A DNA stretch of 64,000 nt from Streptosporangium sp. NBC_01755. GTDB lineage: Bacteria; Actinomycetota; Actinomycetes; Streptosporangiales; Streptosporangiaceae. Of this stretch, positions 34,968 to 46,404 are shown in pieces. Under the pieces are notes generated by a model. The model saw only the letters and a program-made list of their open reading frames with translations, made no database searches and was not told the origin of the DNA. Position numbers and translations under genes: made by a program. Numbering within the stretch: position 1 is the stretch's first letter; every line of letters begins with the position of its first letter. The stretch is from positions 1,488,001 through 1,552,000 of the forward strand of contig NZ_CP109131.1 of NCBI RefSeq assembly GCF_035917995.1. The letters run 5' to 3'.

Positions 34968-35594
34968 TCAGCCCCAGTCCCACTGGACGCCGACCAGGCC
35001 GGCCTGGAGGGGGCCGGCGACGAGATGGACGGCGTGCTGGGCGTTGAGGGTGAGTTCGCCGCGATCGTGCTCGTCGGCGCCCAGGCCGCGGCGGGCGAAG
35101 CGGTGGATGCGGACCGGTAGCGCCGCGGGGTCGAAGCCGACCCGCAGCATGTACTGGCCGGTGGGAAAGCGGAAACCCCGCTCGTACTCCCCGGCCTCCG
35201 CGCCGCTGGGATCGGCCATCTCGTAGCGGATCATCTGGGTCTCCCCGGCATCTCGTAGCGGATCATCTGGGTCTCCCCGGTCCGCAGCGCCCGGTCGAAC
35301 AGCAGCTCGGCCACCACCAGGGCGGCCGGCCCGTCGCGGCGGACCCGGCCGACGCGGCGGCAGGATGAGGATCTCCTCCAGCGCGCGTACGGCACGCAGC
35401 GACTCGGGCCGCTCGGGCCGGCGCAGGCCCTGCTGCCAGTAGCTCAGGCTCGTCGTCCCGACCCGCAGGCCGCGCTCTCCCAGGCGGTGCCGGAGCCGGT
35501 TCAGGGTCAGGCCGCGCGCCTGGACCGCGACGCGCAGCGCGACGTGAAAAGGTCCGTCACGTAGCGCGGCCCGGAGTTCACGATCATCTGACAT
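34968..35594 (-). pseudogene. Helix-turn-helix protein gene, frameshifted and partly duplicated
   Basis: The N-terminal part (VAVQARGLTLNRLRHRLGER, SLSYWQQGLRRPERPESLRAV) is an XRE-like DNA-binding domain, and the C-terminal part (QMIRYEMADPSGAEAGEYER, RIHRFARRGLGADEHDRGEL) belongs to the same actinobacterial family. Between them the frame is wrong: reading in another phase gives RRDGPAALVVAELLFDRALR, clearly the missing middle. A 32-bp tandem duplication at 35218-35281 brings the frame back. Thus the open frame survives by accident with about 35 nonsense residues. Start ATG at 35594. Confidence 0.7.
35218..35281 (-). repeat. 32-bp tandem duplication within the HTH gene
   Basis: Two copies, 35218-35249 and 35250-35281, differ only at the last base. 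The unit length is not a multiple of three, so the duplication shifts the frame and compensates an upstream indel. Confidence 0.9.
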
Positions 35595-35770
35595 GTGTGA
35601 ATGTTCACAGATTTTCACCATGCTGTCACCGCGGGGCGGCGCTCTTGTGGCGTGCTTCACGTCCACGTTCACACCACCCCTGCCGGGTGATCGGCCGTGT
35701 CTTGCCCGGCCGCTGTATCGGGCCGACCATCCCTTCAACAGCATCGGCTTCTCCCCCTCAGGAGCTCGAC

Positions 35771-36352
35771 ATGCCCTACCTCTCGCCCGGCAGGTTCCGG
35801 CGCACGGCCCTCGCGCTCGTGCTGACGACCGTGGCCTGGCTGGCGCCGCCCACCCTCGGCGCCCATGCCGCGGCCGCCTACCGCCTCAACATCACCATGC
35901 AGGCCCAGCAGTACACCAACTGGTGCTGGGCGGCCGCCGGCAACACCGTGGCCGCCTACTACGGCTACAACTACAGCCAGAACCAGTTCTGCAACCTGGC
36001 CTTCAACCGCTCGATGAACTCCAGCTGCCCCAACAACCAGGCCACCCTGGCCAACGACCAGAACGCCTTCCGCCAGATCGGCATCTCGCCCGGCAACTAT
36101 GTCTACGACTACCTGACCTACAGCGCGGTGATCAGGGAGATGAACGCCAACCGGCCGGTGCTGACCCGGATCCAGTGGTCCTCCGGCGGCGGGCACATGC
36201 ACACCATCTACGGCTACGACCAGAGCGGATCATGGGTCTACTGGGGTGATCCCTGGCAGTCGAGTTCCCGCTACAACTGGGCGAGCTACAACTACTACGT
36301 CGGCAACGGGTCCTTCTCCTGGACCCACTCCCTCAACTACATCGGCGCGTGA
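35771..36352 (+). CDS. Secreted papain-like cysteine peptidase
   Basis: AGGAG precedes the ATG at 35771. A signal peptide (about residues 1-35, ALALVLTTVAWLAPPTLGAHA) is followed by a compact domain of about 160 residues. The catalytic Cys is in QQYTNWCWAAAG and the catalytic His in GGGHMHTIYGYD, as in papain-like C39/C70-type enzymes. The downstream gene, now broken, encoded another secreted protein, perhaps an inhibitor or chaperone. Confidence 0.85.
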   Translation: MPYLSPGRFRRTALALVLTTVAWLAPPTLGAHAAAAYRLNITMQAQQYTNWCWAAAGNTVAAYYGYNYSQNQFCNLAFNRSMNSSCPNNQATLANDQNAFRQIGISPGNYVYDYLTYSAVIREMNANRPVLTRIQWSSGGGHMHTIYGYDQSGSWVYWGDPWQSSSRYNWASYNYYVGNGSFSWTHSLNYIGA

Positions 36353-36362
36353 GGAGGCTCCT

Positions 36363-36830
36363 ATGAAGCGCATCACAACGGTTCGCCCTGGCCGGATCCC
36401 TCCTGCTCGCCCCCGCCGTCGCCCACGCGGCCGCCGGCGACCCCACCCCCCAGAGCCCGGCCGAGGCCGCGGCCGTGCAGGCCGCACCACCCGGGGCCGG
36501 CGACGGGGCGGCCGCCCGCGCCGCCGCCTCGGCCCCGGACGTCCAGCGAACGCTCGGCAGGTTCTTCGCCACCAAGGGAGCCCCGCCCGGGGCCGACACC
36601 AGAGCGGTGGCGCCGATCACCGCGAAGGTGACCGAGCAGACCGTGGCCGTCAACCACCTCAATCCCGCCTTCGTCGCCGGCCAGTCGGCGGAGGTCTCCC
36701 GGTTCGCGTTCTTCGCCACCCAGGCCGACGCGGCCGACGGCCAGACCGCCTCGATCTGGACGACCCGCTCGCGGACCGGCGGCTGGCAGGTCAGCAACAT
36801 CGCCAGCGGCAACGACGAGCGCGGGAGTGC
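36363..36830 (+). pseudogene. Secreted protein gene broken by a frameshift in its signal peptide and by loss of its 3' end
   Basis: Eleven bases after the peptidase stop, ATGAAGCGCATCAC starts a signal peptide, but the hydrophobic core (FALAGSLLLAPAVAHAA) is in another frame, one base out. That frame continues with GRFFATKGAPPGADTRAV, SRFAFFATQADAADGQTA and GGWQVSNIASGND up to about 36820, and then changes to unrelated sequence. I do not recognise the family. It was probably co-expressed with the peptidase. Confidence 0.6.
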
Positions 36831-36964
36831 TGCTCGCCGGAGGGTTCGCCGCCTGGGTCACGGGCCGGTTGGCAGGCCGGTTGGGCGGACACCCGCTCCG
36901 CCGCCGCACCTCCCGGATCTGAGCGGCACGCTCGTCACCGGACGCCCGGCCCGCGAGGCTGGGC

Positions 36965-37055
36965 GTTCCGTGCCGTTCCAGCGGTTGACCAGCGGGCCCG
37001 AGCCCGTGGAGCGGCGTACGACCAGCTCGGGCTGGAACATCAGCTCGATGTGCCC
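36965..37055 (-). pseudogene. C-terminal tail of a LacI-family regulator
   Basis: The minus strand encodes HIELMFQPELVVRRSTG, the characteristic C-terminus of LacI/GalR regulators, with nothing of the rest of the gene nearby. Confidence 0.5.
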
Positions 37056-37093
37056 GCTGTGACCGTGGCCTCGCTGACCCCTGACTGCGCGGC

Positions 37094-37198
37094 GATGACC
37101 GCTACCTGGCGCTCATGCTCGACGGCCTGCGCGCCCACCCGGACATCCAGCAACTACCCGACAGCGACATCGGCCTGGCCGACCTCGGCGGCGATTGA
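37094..37198 (+). pseudogene. C-terminal tail of a TetR-family regulator
   Basis: The plus strand encodes DRYLALMLDGLRAHPDIQQL followed by a short tail and a stop. This resembles the last helix of TetR regulators; the 5' part is absent. Confidence 0.45.
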
Positions 37199-37288
37199 TG
37201 GCCGCCTTCGCCAATGGTCAGCCCTGATCCATCCGGGAGGGAAAGGGGAGTACCCACTCCTTTCCACTCTCAACGTATAGCGCACCGG

Positions 37289-37307
37289 GGGGCTTGCCAC
37301 AAGACCC
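37289..37307. promoter_or_regulatory. 19-bp imperfect palindrome resembling the rifamycin-associated element
   Basis: GGGGCTTGCCACAAGACCC consists of two 8-base arms, with one mismatched pair, around a 3-base centre. Length, symmetry and the CTTG/CAAG core agree with the rifamycin-associated element (RAE) described upstream of rifamycin-inactivating genes in actinomycetes, as far as I remember its consensus. It lies 59 bases before the glycosyltransferase start, which heads the helR locus. Confidence 0.65.
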
Positions 37308-37365
37308 GGGTCGTGCCGCAGAATCGTCGGCCGAGGCCAGAATCTACGGAAACGGGGGACGCGAA

Positions 37366-38601
37366 ATGCGTGTGTTGTTGTCGACGTACGGGTCGCGCGG
37401 GGACGTCGAACCGCTGGTGGGACTCGCGGTGCGGTTGCGGGAACTCGGCGCGGAGGTGCGGGTGTGCGCGCCGCCGGACGAGGACTTCGCGCAGCGGTTG
37501 GCCGGTGTCGGCGTGCCGCTGGTGCCGGTCGGCCAGTCGGCGCGCGCGCTGACGACCGGGGCGTCGCCGCCGTCATCCCTGCCCCAGCGCGCGGCCGAGT
37601 TGATCGCCGGCCAGTTCGACGCGGTCCCCGCGGCGGCCGAGGGATGCGATGCGTTGGTGGCGACCGGCGTGATGCCGGCCGCGGCCGGCGCGCGGTCGGT
37701 GGCCGAGAAACTGGGCATCCACTCCGTGTCCGTGACCTTCCAGCAGCTCACCCTGCCGTCGCCGCACCACCCGCCGCTGGCGTATCCGGGCCGGCCGTTC
37801 CCACCGGAGGTGACCGACAACCGGGTGCTGTGGGACCTGGACGCCCAGAGCATCAACGCGCTGTTCGGTGCGGCGCTCAACACGAACCGGGCGTCGATCG
37901 GCCTGCCACCGGTGGACAACGTCCGCGACTACGTCATCGGCGACCGGCCGTGGCTGGCGACGGACCCGATCCTGGACCCGTGGCAGGAGACGCCGGACCT
38001 CGACGTCGTCCAGACCGGCGCGTGGATCCTGCCCGACGTTCACCCACTCCCTGCCGAGTTGGTGGCGTTCCTGGACGCCGGCACACCACCGGTGTACGTG
38101 GGCTTCGGCAGCATGCCCATGCGCACATCGACGGATGTCGCCCGGGTGGCCATCGAGGCGATCCGAGCGCAGGGCCGCCGCACGGTCGTGGCCCGCGGCT
38201 GGGCCGACCTGGCCCTGATCGACGACCGGGACGACTGCTTCGTCGTCGGCGAGGTCAACCAGCAGGCACTGTTCGGCCGGGTGGCCGCCGTCGTGCACCA
38301 CGGCGGCGCGGGCACCACGACGACGGCCACCCGGGCCGGCGCGCCTCAGGTGGTGGTACCCCAGGCGGTGGACCAGCCGTACTGGGCCGGCCGGGTGGCC
38401 GACCTGGGCATCGGCGCGGCACACGACGGTCCGACTCCGACCGCCGAGTCCCTGTCGGCCGCGCTCAGAACGGCCCTGACCCCCGAGACCCGCGCACGAG
38501 CAAGGGCAGTGGCCGGCACGATCCGCACCGACGGGGCGACGGTGGCCGCGAAGCTGCTGCTCGACGCGGTCAGCCGGGAAAGGCCGCCGGTGCCCGCGTG
38601 A
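37366..38601 (+). CDS. MGT/GT1-family glycosyltransferase, candidate rifamycin glycosyltransferase
   Basis: The 411-residue enzyme begins with the acceptor-domain motif MRVLLSTYGSRGDVEPLVGL and ends with the nucleotide-sugar domain (PPVYVGFGSMP, FVVGEVNQQALFGRVAAVVHHGGAGTTT in adjacent blocks, PQAVDQPYWAGRV). It belongs to the family of vancomycin-type and macrolide glycosyltransferases. With an RAE-like site upstream and helR downstream, inactivation of rifamycins by glucosylation, as known for Rgt enzymes, is the best hypothesis; another acceptor remains possible. The ATG at 37366 is clear. Confidence 0.82.
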   Translation: MRVLLSTYGSRGDVEPLVGLAVRLRELGAEVRVCAPPDEDFAQRLAGVGVPLVPVGQSARALTTGASPPSSLPQRAAELIAGQFDAVPAAAEGCDALVATGVMPAAAGARSVAEKLGIHSVSVTFQQLTLPSPHHPPLAYPGRPFPPEVTDNRVLWDLDAQSINALFGAALNTNRASIGLPPVDNVRDYVIGDRPWLATDPILDPWQETPDLDVVQTGAWILPDVHPLPAELVAFLDAGTPPVYVGFGSMPMRTSTDVARVAIEAIRAQGRRTVVARGWADLALIDDRDDCFVVGEVNQQALFGRVAAVVHHGGAGTTTTATRAGAPQVVVPQAVDQPYWAGRVADLGIGAAHDGPTPTAESLSAALRTALTPETRARARAVAGTIRTDGATVAAKLLLDAVSRERPPVPA

Positions 38602-38790
38602 ACCACGCGGGATCGTCGAGCCAGGACCCAGAAGACGAGACCCTGCAAACCCTGGCGACCTGGACCGACAACGGCCACGGGGTCCACGTCAGACGGAGCG
38701 TTGCCCGTCATGGCCGCCAGGTTCGTCACGCCGGTCCAGACGCCTTGCTGCGCGCAATGTCGCAAGCGACCTCAGATCGGAGCCAATGAC

Positions 38791-40959
38791 ATGAATCCCC
38801 TGACCACCAGCGCGTTTGACCTTCCCGACCACCTCGCGCCCAAGGCCGACCCGACGCTGATCGCCGGCGATGAGCAGCACTTCGCGGCCATCGCGGAGAG
38901 CCTCGAGCAGTCGATCGCCGACCTGTCCGACCGCCTCGCTGCCGAGCGTAAGGCGCCCGGCGGCAAAGGCCGGCAGGCGATGGACCGGGACCTGGAGGTC
39001 CACCGGCTGACCGCTCGCCTGCGCGCCCTGCGTCGCTTCGGTTTGGACCTGTGCCTCGGACACATGGTCAGCGCAGACGACCCCGAGCCCGTGTACGTCG
39101 GACGACTTGGCCTTACCGACAGCGCGGGTCGTCGGCTGCTGCTCGACTGGCGCTCCCCCGCGGCTGAGCCGTTCTTCGGAGCCACCCACGCCAACCCGAT
39201 GGGGCTGGCAATCCGCCGCAGGTATCGCTGGACCCGTGGCCGGATCAGCGACTACTGGGACGAGGTGTTCGCCTTGGATGGGTTTGTCGGGCACGCCGCA
39301 CTCGACGACCAGTCCGCCTTCATCGCCAGCCTGGGCAGCAACCGGTCGGCCCGGATGCGAGACGTACTCGGCACCATCCAGGCCGACCAGGACGCCATCA
39401 TCCGCGCGGGATCCCGCGGCGCTCTCGTCGTCGACGGCGGTCCGGGCACGGGGAAGACCGTCGTCGCTCTGCACCGCTCCGCCTACCTCCTCTACTCCGA
39501 CCCTCGCCTCGGTCACCGCCGGGGTGGCGTGCTGTTCGTCGGTCCGCACCAGCCCTACCTGGCCTACGTCGCCGACGTCCTCCCCAGCCTCGGAGAGGAG
39601 GGCGTGCAGACCTGCACCCTGCGGGACCTCGTCGCCGAGGGAGCCGCAGCAGCGATCGAGGCCGACCCGGACGTGGCCCTCCTGAAGTCGTCCGCGAACC
39701 TGGTGAAGGCGATCGAGCCGGCCGTCAGGTTCTACGAGAACCCGCCCACCAAGGGGATGACGGTCACGACCCACTGGTCCGACATCTGGCTGAGCGCCGA
39801 CGATTGGGCCGAGGCGTTCGAAGCACCGGAACCCGGCACTCCGCACAACGAGGCGCGCGACCAGATCTGGGAGGAACTGCTCACGATCCTGATGGACAAG
39901 CACGACGACGACGCCTCGGCTGACGACGGCGACGCCTCGGCCGGCCTGCTCCGCAAGTCGCTGCTGCAGAACAGGGAGCTGCTCACGACCTTCAACCGCG
40001 CGTGGCCGCTGCTCGAAGCGGCCGACCTCGTCGGAGACCTGTGGTCGGTACCCGCCTACCTGCGGATGTGCGCTCCCTGGCTCAGCCCCGATGACATTCG
40101 GACGCTGCAGCGCGGGGACGCCCAGGCCTGGACGGTGTCCGACCTGCCGCTCCTGGACGCGGCACGGCAGCGGCTCGGCGACCCGGAGGCGTCACGACGC
40201 AAGCGCCGGCAGGAAGCCGCTCTCGCCGCCCAACGCGAGCGTATGGCCCAGGTCGTCGACGCCCTGATCGAGGCCGATGACGACGGCGAAGGCCTCGTGA
40301 CGCAACTGCGCCGAGAGGACCTCCAGCGAAATCTGGTTGACGAGTCCGAGCTGCCCACCCTCGACCCGGACCTGCTCGCCGGCCCGTTCGCGCACATCGT
40401 CGTGGACGAGGCTCAGGAACTGACCGACGCGGAGTGGCAGATGTTGCTGCTGCGGTGCCCGTCCCGGAGCTTCACCATCGTCGGCGATCGTGCCCAGGCC
40501 AGGCACGGGTTCACGGAGTCGTGGCAGGAACGGCTCGAGCGGATCGGGCTCGACCGGATCAACCTGGCCTCCCTGAGCATCAACTACCGGACGCCGGAGG
40601 AAATCATGGCGGAAGCCGAGCCGGTCATCCGGGCCGTGCTCCCGGACGCCAACGTGCCGACCTCCATCCGCAGCGGCGACGTCCCCGTCGTACACGGATC
40701 TGCTTCGGATCTGAGCTCGATCCTCGACACCTGGCTCGCCGCGCATACCGACGGGATCGCCTGCGTCATCGGTGATCCCACGTTCCGGGCGACGCCCCGC
40801 GTCCGGTCGCTGACCCCGGAGCTGTCGAAGGGGCTCGAGTTCGACCTGGTCGTCCTCGTCGACCCCGAGGCGTTCGGCAAGGGCATCGAAGGAGCGGTCG
40901 ACCGCTATGTCGCGATGAGCCGAGCGACCCGGCAACTCGTCATTCTCACGAGCTCCTGA
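38791..40959 (+). CDS. helR: RNA polymerase recycling motor HelR/HelD-type ATPase
   Basis: The 722-residue protein is a UvrD/Rep-like SF1 ATPase of the HelD class. Features: an N-terminal coiled region (about residues 25-95), the Q-type motif, Walker A GGPGTGKTV near residue 217, an acidic loop DKHDDDASADDGDASAG near residue 370 that corresponds to the primary-channel loop, Walker B VVDEAQELTD near residue 538 and SINYRTPEEIM. HelR proteins are known to displace rifamycins from RNA polymerase and give tolerance. Position after an Rgt-like gene and an RAE-like site supports HelR over housekeeping HelD. GGAG precedes the ATG at 38791. Confidence 0.85.
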   Translation: MNPLTTSAFDLPDHLAPKADPTLIAGDEQHFAAIAESLEQSIADLSDRLAAERKAPGGKGRQAMDRDLEVHRLTARLRALRRFGLDLCLGHMVSADDPEPVYVGRLGLTDSAGRRLLLDWRSPAAEPFFGATHANPMGLAIRRRYRWTRGRISDYWDEVFALDGFVGHAALDDQSAFIASLGSNRSARMRDVLGTIQADQDAIIRAGSRGALVVDGGPGTGKTVVALHRSAYLLYSDPRLGHRRGGVLFVGPHQPYLAYVADVLPSLGEEGVQTCTLRDLVAEGAAAAIEADPDVALLKSSANLVKAIEPAVRFYENPPTKGMTVTTHWSDIWLSADDWAEAFEAPEPGTPHNEARDQIWEELLTILMDKHDDDASADDGDASAGLLRKSLLQNRELLTTFNRAWPLLEAADLVGDLWSVPAYLRMCAPWLSPDDIRTLQRGDAQAWTVSDLPLLDAARQRLGDPEASRRKRRQEAALAAQRERMAQVVDALIEADDDGEGLVTQLRREDLQRNLVDESELPTLDPDLLAGPFAHIVVDEAQELTDAEWQMLLLRCPSRSFTIVGDRAQARHGFTESWQERLERIGLDRINLASLSINYRTPEEIMAEAEPVIRAVLPDANVPTSIRSGDVPVVHGSASDLSSILDTWLAAHTDGIACVIGDPTFRATPRVRSLTPELSKGLEFDLVVLVDPEAFGKGIEGAVDRYVAMSRATRQLVILTSS

Positions 40960-40978
40960 CGTCGGCCGGACGAACGCC

Positions 40979-41070
40979 TCCTCCCGGCCGAGTCGGAGGT
41001 GTTCCTGGACGCCGGCACACCACCGGTGTACTTGGAGGCGTTCCTGGACGCCGGCACACCACCGGTGTAC
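40979..41070 (+). pseudogene. Duplicated fragment of a glycosyltransferase gene
   Basis: A 31-base block starting GTTCCTGGACGCCGGC occurs twice, 39 bases apart, and is identical to bases within the glycosyltransferase gene near 38068-38098 (coding FLDAGTPPVY). The first copy has about 20 further upstream bases homologous to the gene (LPAELVAFLDAG there, LPAESEVFLDAG here). It is the scrap of a second glycosyltransferase or a gene-conversion trace. The following 380 bases up to 41452 contain no recognisable gene. Confidence 0.7.
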
Positions 41071-41452
41071 AAAGTTGGGCCTCCAGGTCTTCTGACCGGT
41101 GGGACGAGATGGGCGGCTAACGGCACCGCCGGCCGGACCACCCGCACCCTCCCCTGTCGGGCCGGTTTCTCCCCGGAGAGGTGACACGAACGGGGACGCG
41201 TGTTCGATACATAGAGGAAGCCCCTTCCCTTCGCGGATCAGGCCGGACAGCTGCGGGAGTGTCCCGAACTCCAACGGCTGTCCGGATGTCGCCCAGAGTT
41301 GAGCCGGCAGCGCCGATCAGGTGGACAGCGGACAGTCGCCGCGACCGCACCGGCGAAGGAGAACCAGACATACTGCTCGAAGCTGCTCAGATCGAACCAA
41401 GCCACACCGACGGAGACCGCGAAGGCGGCCCCGCCCAACAGATGGAGACACG

Positions 41453-43843
<2,391 letters not shown>

Positions 43844-44047
43844 CCGAGGCCCTCGCGGACACCGTGAGATGAGTTCTCTCATCTGTTGCGACTCGTCCCA
43901 CTCACTGCTCGGTATCTGGGTTCATGTCAATCCGCTGCCCCTTCGAGCCGTACTTGGGCTGCGGGCCCCCGCAGGCGGACGATCGGAAGTCGTAATGCCG
44001 GTGATCGACCGCGAAAAGCAGTTGCGGCCCGAAGTAGCGTGGCCGGT

Positions 44048-44815
44048 ATGGAGATCTTCACCGAGGAGCAGGTCGAGTCGTTCGTGCGCGACGGCTTCGT
44101 GAAGCTGACGATCGGCTCGCGCGAACAGGGTGAGGCGGCGCAGGCGTTGCTGTGGAAGCAGATCGGCCTGTCACCGAATGAGCCCGAGGGCTGGCGCGAG
44201 CCGGTGGTGTGGGCCGCGGACCTGACCGGGCAGGGGCCGTTCGGCGAGCTGGTCAGGTCGCCCGCGCTGGCGGCCGGGCTGGACGCGGTGTGCGGGAAGG
44301 GTGGCTGGCAGCCGCGCGGGGCGGCGGGCAACATCCCGATCCGGTTCCCGCGGCGGCCACCGGCCAACGACCGCGGCTGGCACTTGGACGCCAATGTGCC
44401 GCGCCCCGACGGCAGCTGGGGGGTGACCGCCCGCTCGCATACCTTCCTGGTGCTGATGCTGTTCTCGGAGGTCGGCGAGCTGGACGCACCGACCCGAGTC
44501 AGGGCGGGGTCACAGCGCGACAGCCTCGCAGCGCTGAGCGAGCAGGTGCACGGCCACGTGAGCGCGGGCGCGCCGGGCGAGCAGGTGTACGACTACGTGA
44601 GCGCGGGCGCGCTGGTGGATGCGGCCAGCCAGGACCGGCCGGTGGCGCCGGCGACCGGCCTGCCGGGGGACGCCTACCTGGTGCATCCGCTGACCGTGCA
44701 CGCCGCGCAGGAGCACCTGGGCGAGAGGCCCAGGTTCATGGCGCAGATGCCGTTCATGCTGACGGCGCCGCTGGACCCGACGGCGGACACACCGCTGGCC
44801 AGAGCGCTCCGCTAG
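44048..44815 (+). CDS. Phytanoyl-CoA dioxygenase (PhyH)-family protein
   Basis: The 255-residue sequence has the Fe(II) ligands of 2-oxoglutarate dioxygenases: HxD in GWHLDANVP and a distal His in LVHPLTVHAAQ, with the Arg of ERPRF for 2-oxoglutarate. An insertion of about 40 residues with a short internal repeat (VSAGA twice) precedes the distal His. Substrate is unknown. The ATG at 44048 lies 205 bases after the uvrA-like gene; that gap has no gene. Confidence 0.82.
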   Translation: MEIFTEEQVESFVRDGFVKLTIGSREQGEAAQALLWKQIGLSPNEPEGWREPVVWAADLTGQGPFGELVRSPALAAGLDAVCGKGGWQPRGAAGNIPIRFPRRPPANDRGWHLDANVPRPDGSWGVTARSHTFLVLMLFSEVGELDAPTRVRAGSQRDSLAALSEQVHGHVSAGAPGEQVYDYVSAGALVDAASQDRPVAPATGLPGDAYLVHPLTVHAAQEHLGERPRFMAQMPFMLTAPLDPTADTPLARALR

Positions 44816-44895
44816 GGGCGGGTTCCAGCAGATCACTTGCCTTCCACCTAGCCTGTTTCCGCGACCAGTAAGAGACCGGTAAGACCTGTAGCGGG

Positions 44896-45570
44896 TCAGC
44901 GGGCACGCGCCGGTGAGGTACGCCAGGTGTAGAGGGCGGTTATCAGGGCCATCAGGACGGTCAGCACCACCAGTGTGGCGTTGAACCCGAAGTGTCGCAG
45001 CAGCAGGACCCCCACCCAGGCGCCGAGGACGAGCGCGACGATCTCCCCCGCGCGCCGGCGGGCCCGCGTGCGCTTTCCGGTGCCGAGCACCGAATCGGCC
45101 GCCAGGTTGGTCAACGTGCCGGTCACCACCGTCGTACTGATGTCGGGGATCTTGAGGCGGCGCACGACGGTGTTCCGTCCTCCCATGGCGAGTCCCAGGG
45201 CGACGATCAGCGGGTAGCGGCCTGCCTGGGTGGTGGGCAGGAGGAACGAGCCCACCGTGGTGACGGCGAACAGGCTGGTCTCTATGACCATGGCGAGGAC
45301 CATCCTGCGGCGGACGTTCGACACCCTGTCGGTGAGCCGCCCGGCCAGCCCTGCCCCGAGGAAGAAGCCCACCACGGCGATGGCCGTCGCGACGAGCGGG
45401 AACTGGGACGGGTCGCCCGCGGCGAAGCCGAGGATGAGCAGGTTCCCTGTCATGTTCGCCATGAACACCTGGCCGATGCCCACGTAGCTGATCGCGTCCA
45501 CGAGCCCGCTGATGACGGTCAGACCGGCCAGCGACGCGTCGGACGGCCGGTCGTCCTTCACCTCCGGCAT
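44896..45570 (-). CDS. DUF1275 (YoaK)-family membrane protein
   Basis: About six hydrophobic segments and the motifs GLVDAISYVGIGQVFMANMTGN and TVVTGTLTNLAADSVL identify the DUF1275 family of putative transporters. The family start corresponds to the ATG at 45570; an ATG at 45705 would add 45 Arg-rich residues. It is convergent with the PhyH gene. Function is unknown. Confidence 0.87.
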   Translation of the reverse strand: MPEVKDDRPSDASLAGLTVISGLVDAISYVGIGQVFMANMTGNLLILGFAAGDPSQFPLVATAIAVVGFFLGAGLAGRLTDRVSNVRRRMVLAMVIETSLFAVTTVGSFLLPTTQAGRYPLIVALGLAMGGRNTVVRRLKIPDISTTVVTGTLTNLAADSVLGTGKRTRARRRAGEIVALVLGAWVGVLLLRHFGFNATLVVLTVLMALITALYTWRTSPARAR

Positions 45571-45888
45571 CGCGACCGGGGGAATCCGTGGGCGCCGGCG
45601 CCCCCTGTCACGGCGCTCCCCCGCGGCCGGGCGTGAACTCCCCTGGACGGCATAGTCGAACCTCTCGTTGCCCGGTACCCACGTCGGCTGCCTCTGAGCG
45701 GACACTCTCCACCAGAGGTGGAAGGAGAAGGCCGTACCAAAACCCGGGCTCGTCGGATTTTGGCCAGCATTTTCGGATGCCCCTGAACAGCGCTATCCGG
45801 CTGTATGGATTTTTTTCATGAAATCTTTAATACCGACGGCGAGAGGAGCCTGTGCGATTAGCCGATCGGATCCATCACGGCCACGGAC

Positions 45889-46278
45889 GTGGGCGACTTC
45901 GCCACGCGCGTCCTCGACGCCGTCTCCACCTCCGTCCCCGCCTCTACCGCCGCACGCGACGCGGTCGCGTCCGTAGCGGCCGCTCCTGCCGAGCTCGATG
46001 CGGTGGTGGCCCAGGAATGGCAGCGGATCACCGGCAGGTCACCGGCCCCGGACAGCGACTTCTACGCGGAGAGAGGATCCTCGCTGGGCAGCGTGCGCCT
46101 GACGTCCCGCGTCGGGGCCCGCCTCGGCCGCGCGTTGAGCGTGACCGACCTGCTGCGCGCCCCGAGGTACCACGATCTCCTCGCGCACCTGTGTGAACCC
46201 GGCGAACCCGCCGAATCAGACCCAGCCGCATCAGACCCGGCCGGATCCGACCGGGCCGGATCCGACCCGGCCAGGTAG
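45889..46278 (+). CDS. Orphan acyl/peptidyl carrier protein
   Basis: A 129-residue protein with a carrier domain at about residues 38-105. DSDFYAERGSSLGSVRLTSRV corresponds to the canonical DFFELGGDSLLAVRL, split here as DSDFYAERGSSL and GSVRLTSRV, so the phosphopantetheine Ser is retained in SSL. The C-terminal tail is a short repeat of SDPAGSD units. No synthetase or synthase gene is near, so its partner is elsewhere or lost. The start is the GTG at 45889. Confidence 0.7.
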   Translation: MGDFATRVLDAVSTSVPASTAARDAVASVAAAPAELDAVVAQEWQRITGRSPAPDSDFYAERGSSLGSVRLTSRVGARLGRALSVTDLLRAPRYHDLLAHLCEPGEPAESDPAASDPAGSDRAGSDPAR

Positions 46279-46404
46279 GCCGCTGCCCCGCTCGCCAGGC
46301 CGCCGGTCGAGCCCGGTATCGCAACCGCCGTGCTGGACGTCGGGCCGCACGGCGGGTTCTCTCACCACCGCGCTGCCCGGTGTGCCTGAGGTCGTGGCTC
46401 TTCG

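Noticed and set aside
36858-37040. A small complete gene on the minus strand
   Set aside because: Only the first 15 residues resemble a known family (LacI tail); it is better explained as a gene remnant.
37183-37198. A 16-base match (CTCGGCGGCGATTGAT) to 48543-48558, both at broken gene ends
   Set aside because: A match of this length in GC-rich DNA of 64 kb is within chance expectation, and no further homology extends from it.
38602-38790. Search for a second RAE-like site directly before helR
   Set aside because: CTTGC and GCAAG occur near 38743-38766 but 15 bases apart and without the G/C outer arms, so they do not form the 19-bp palindrome.
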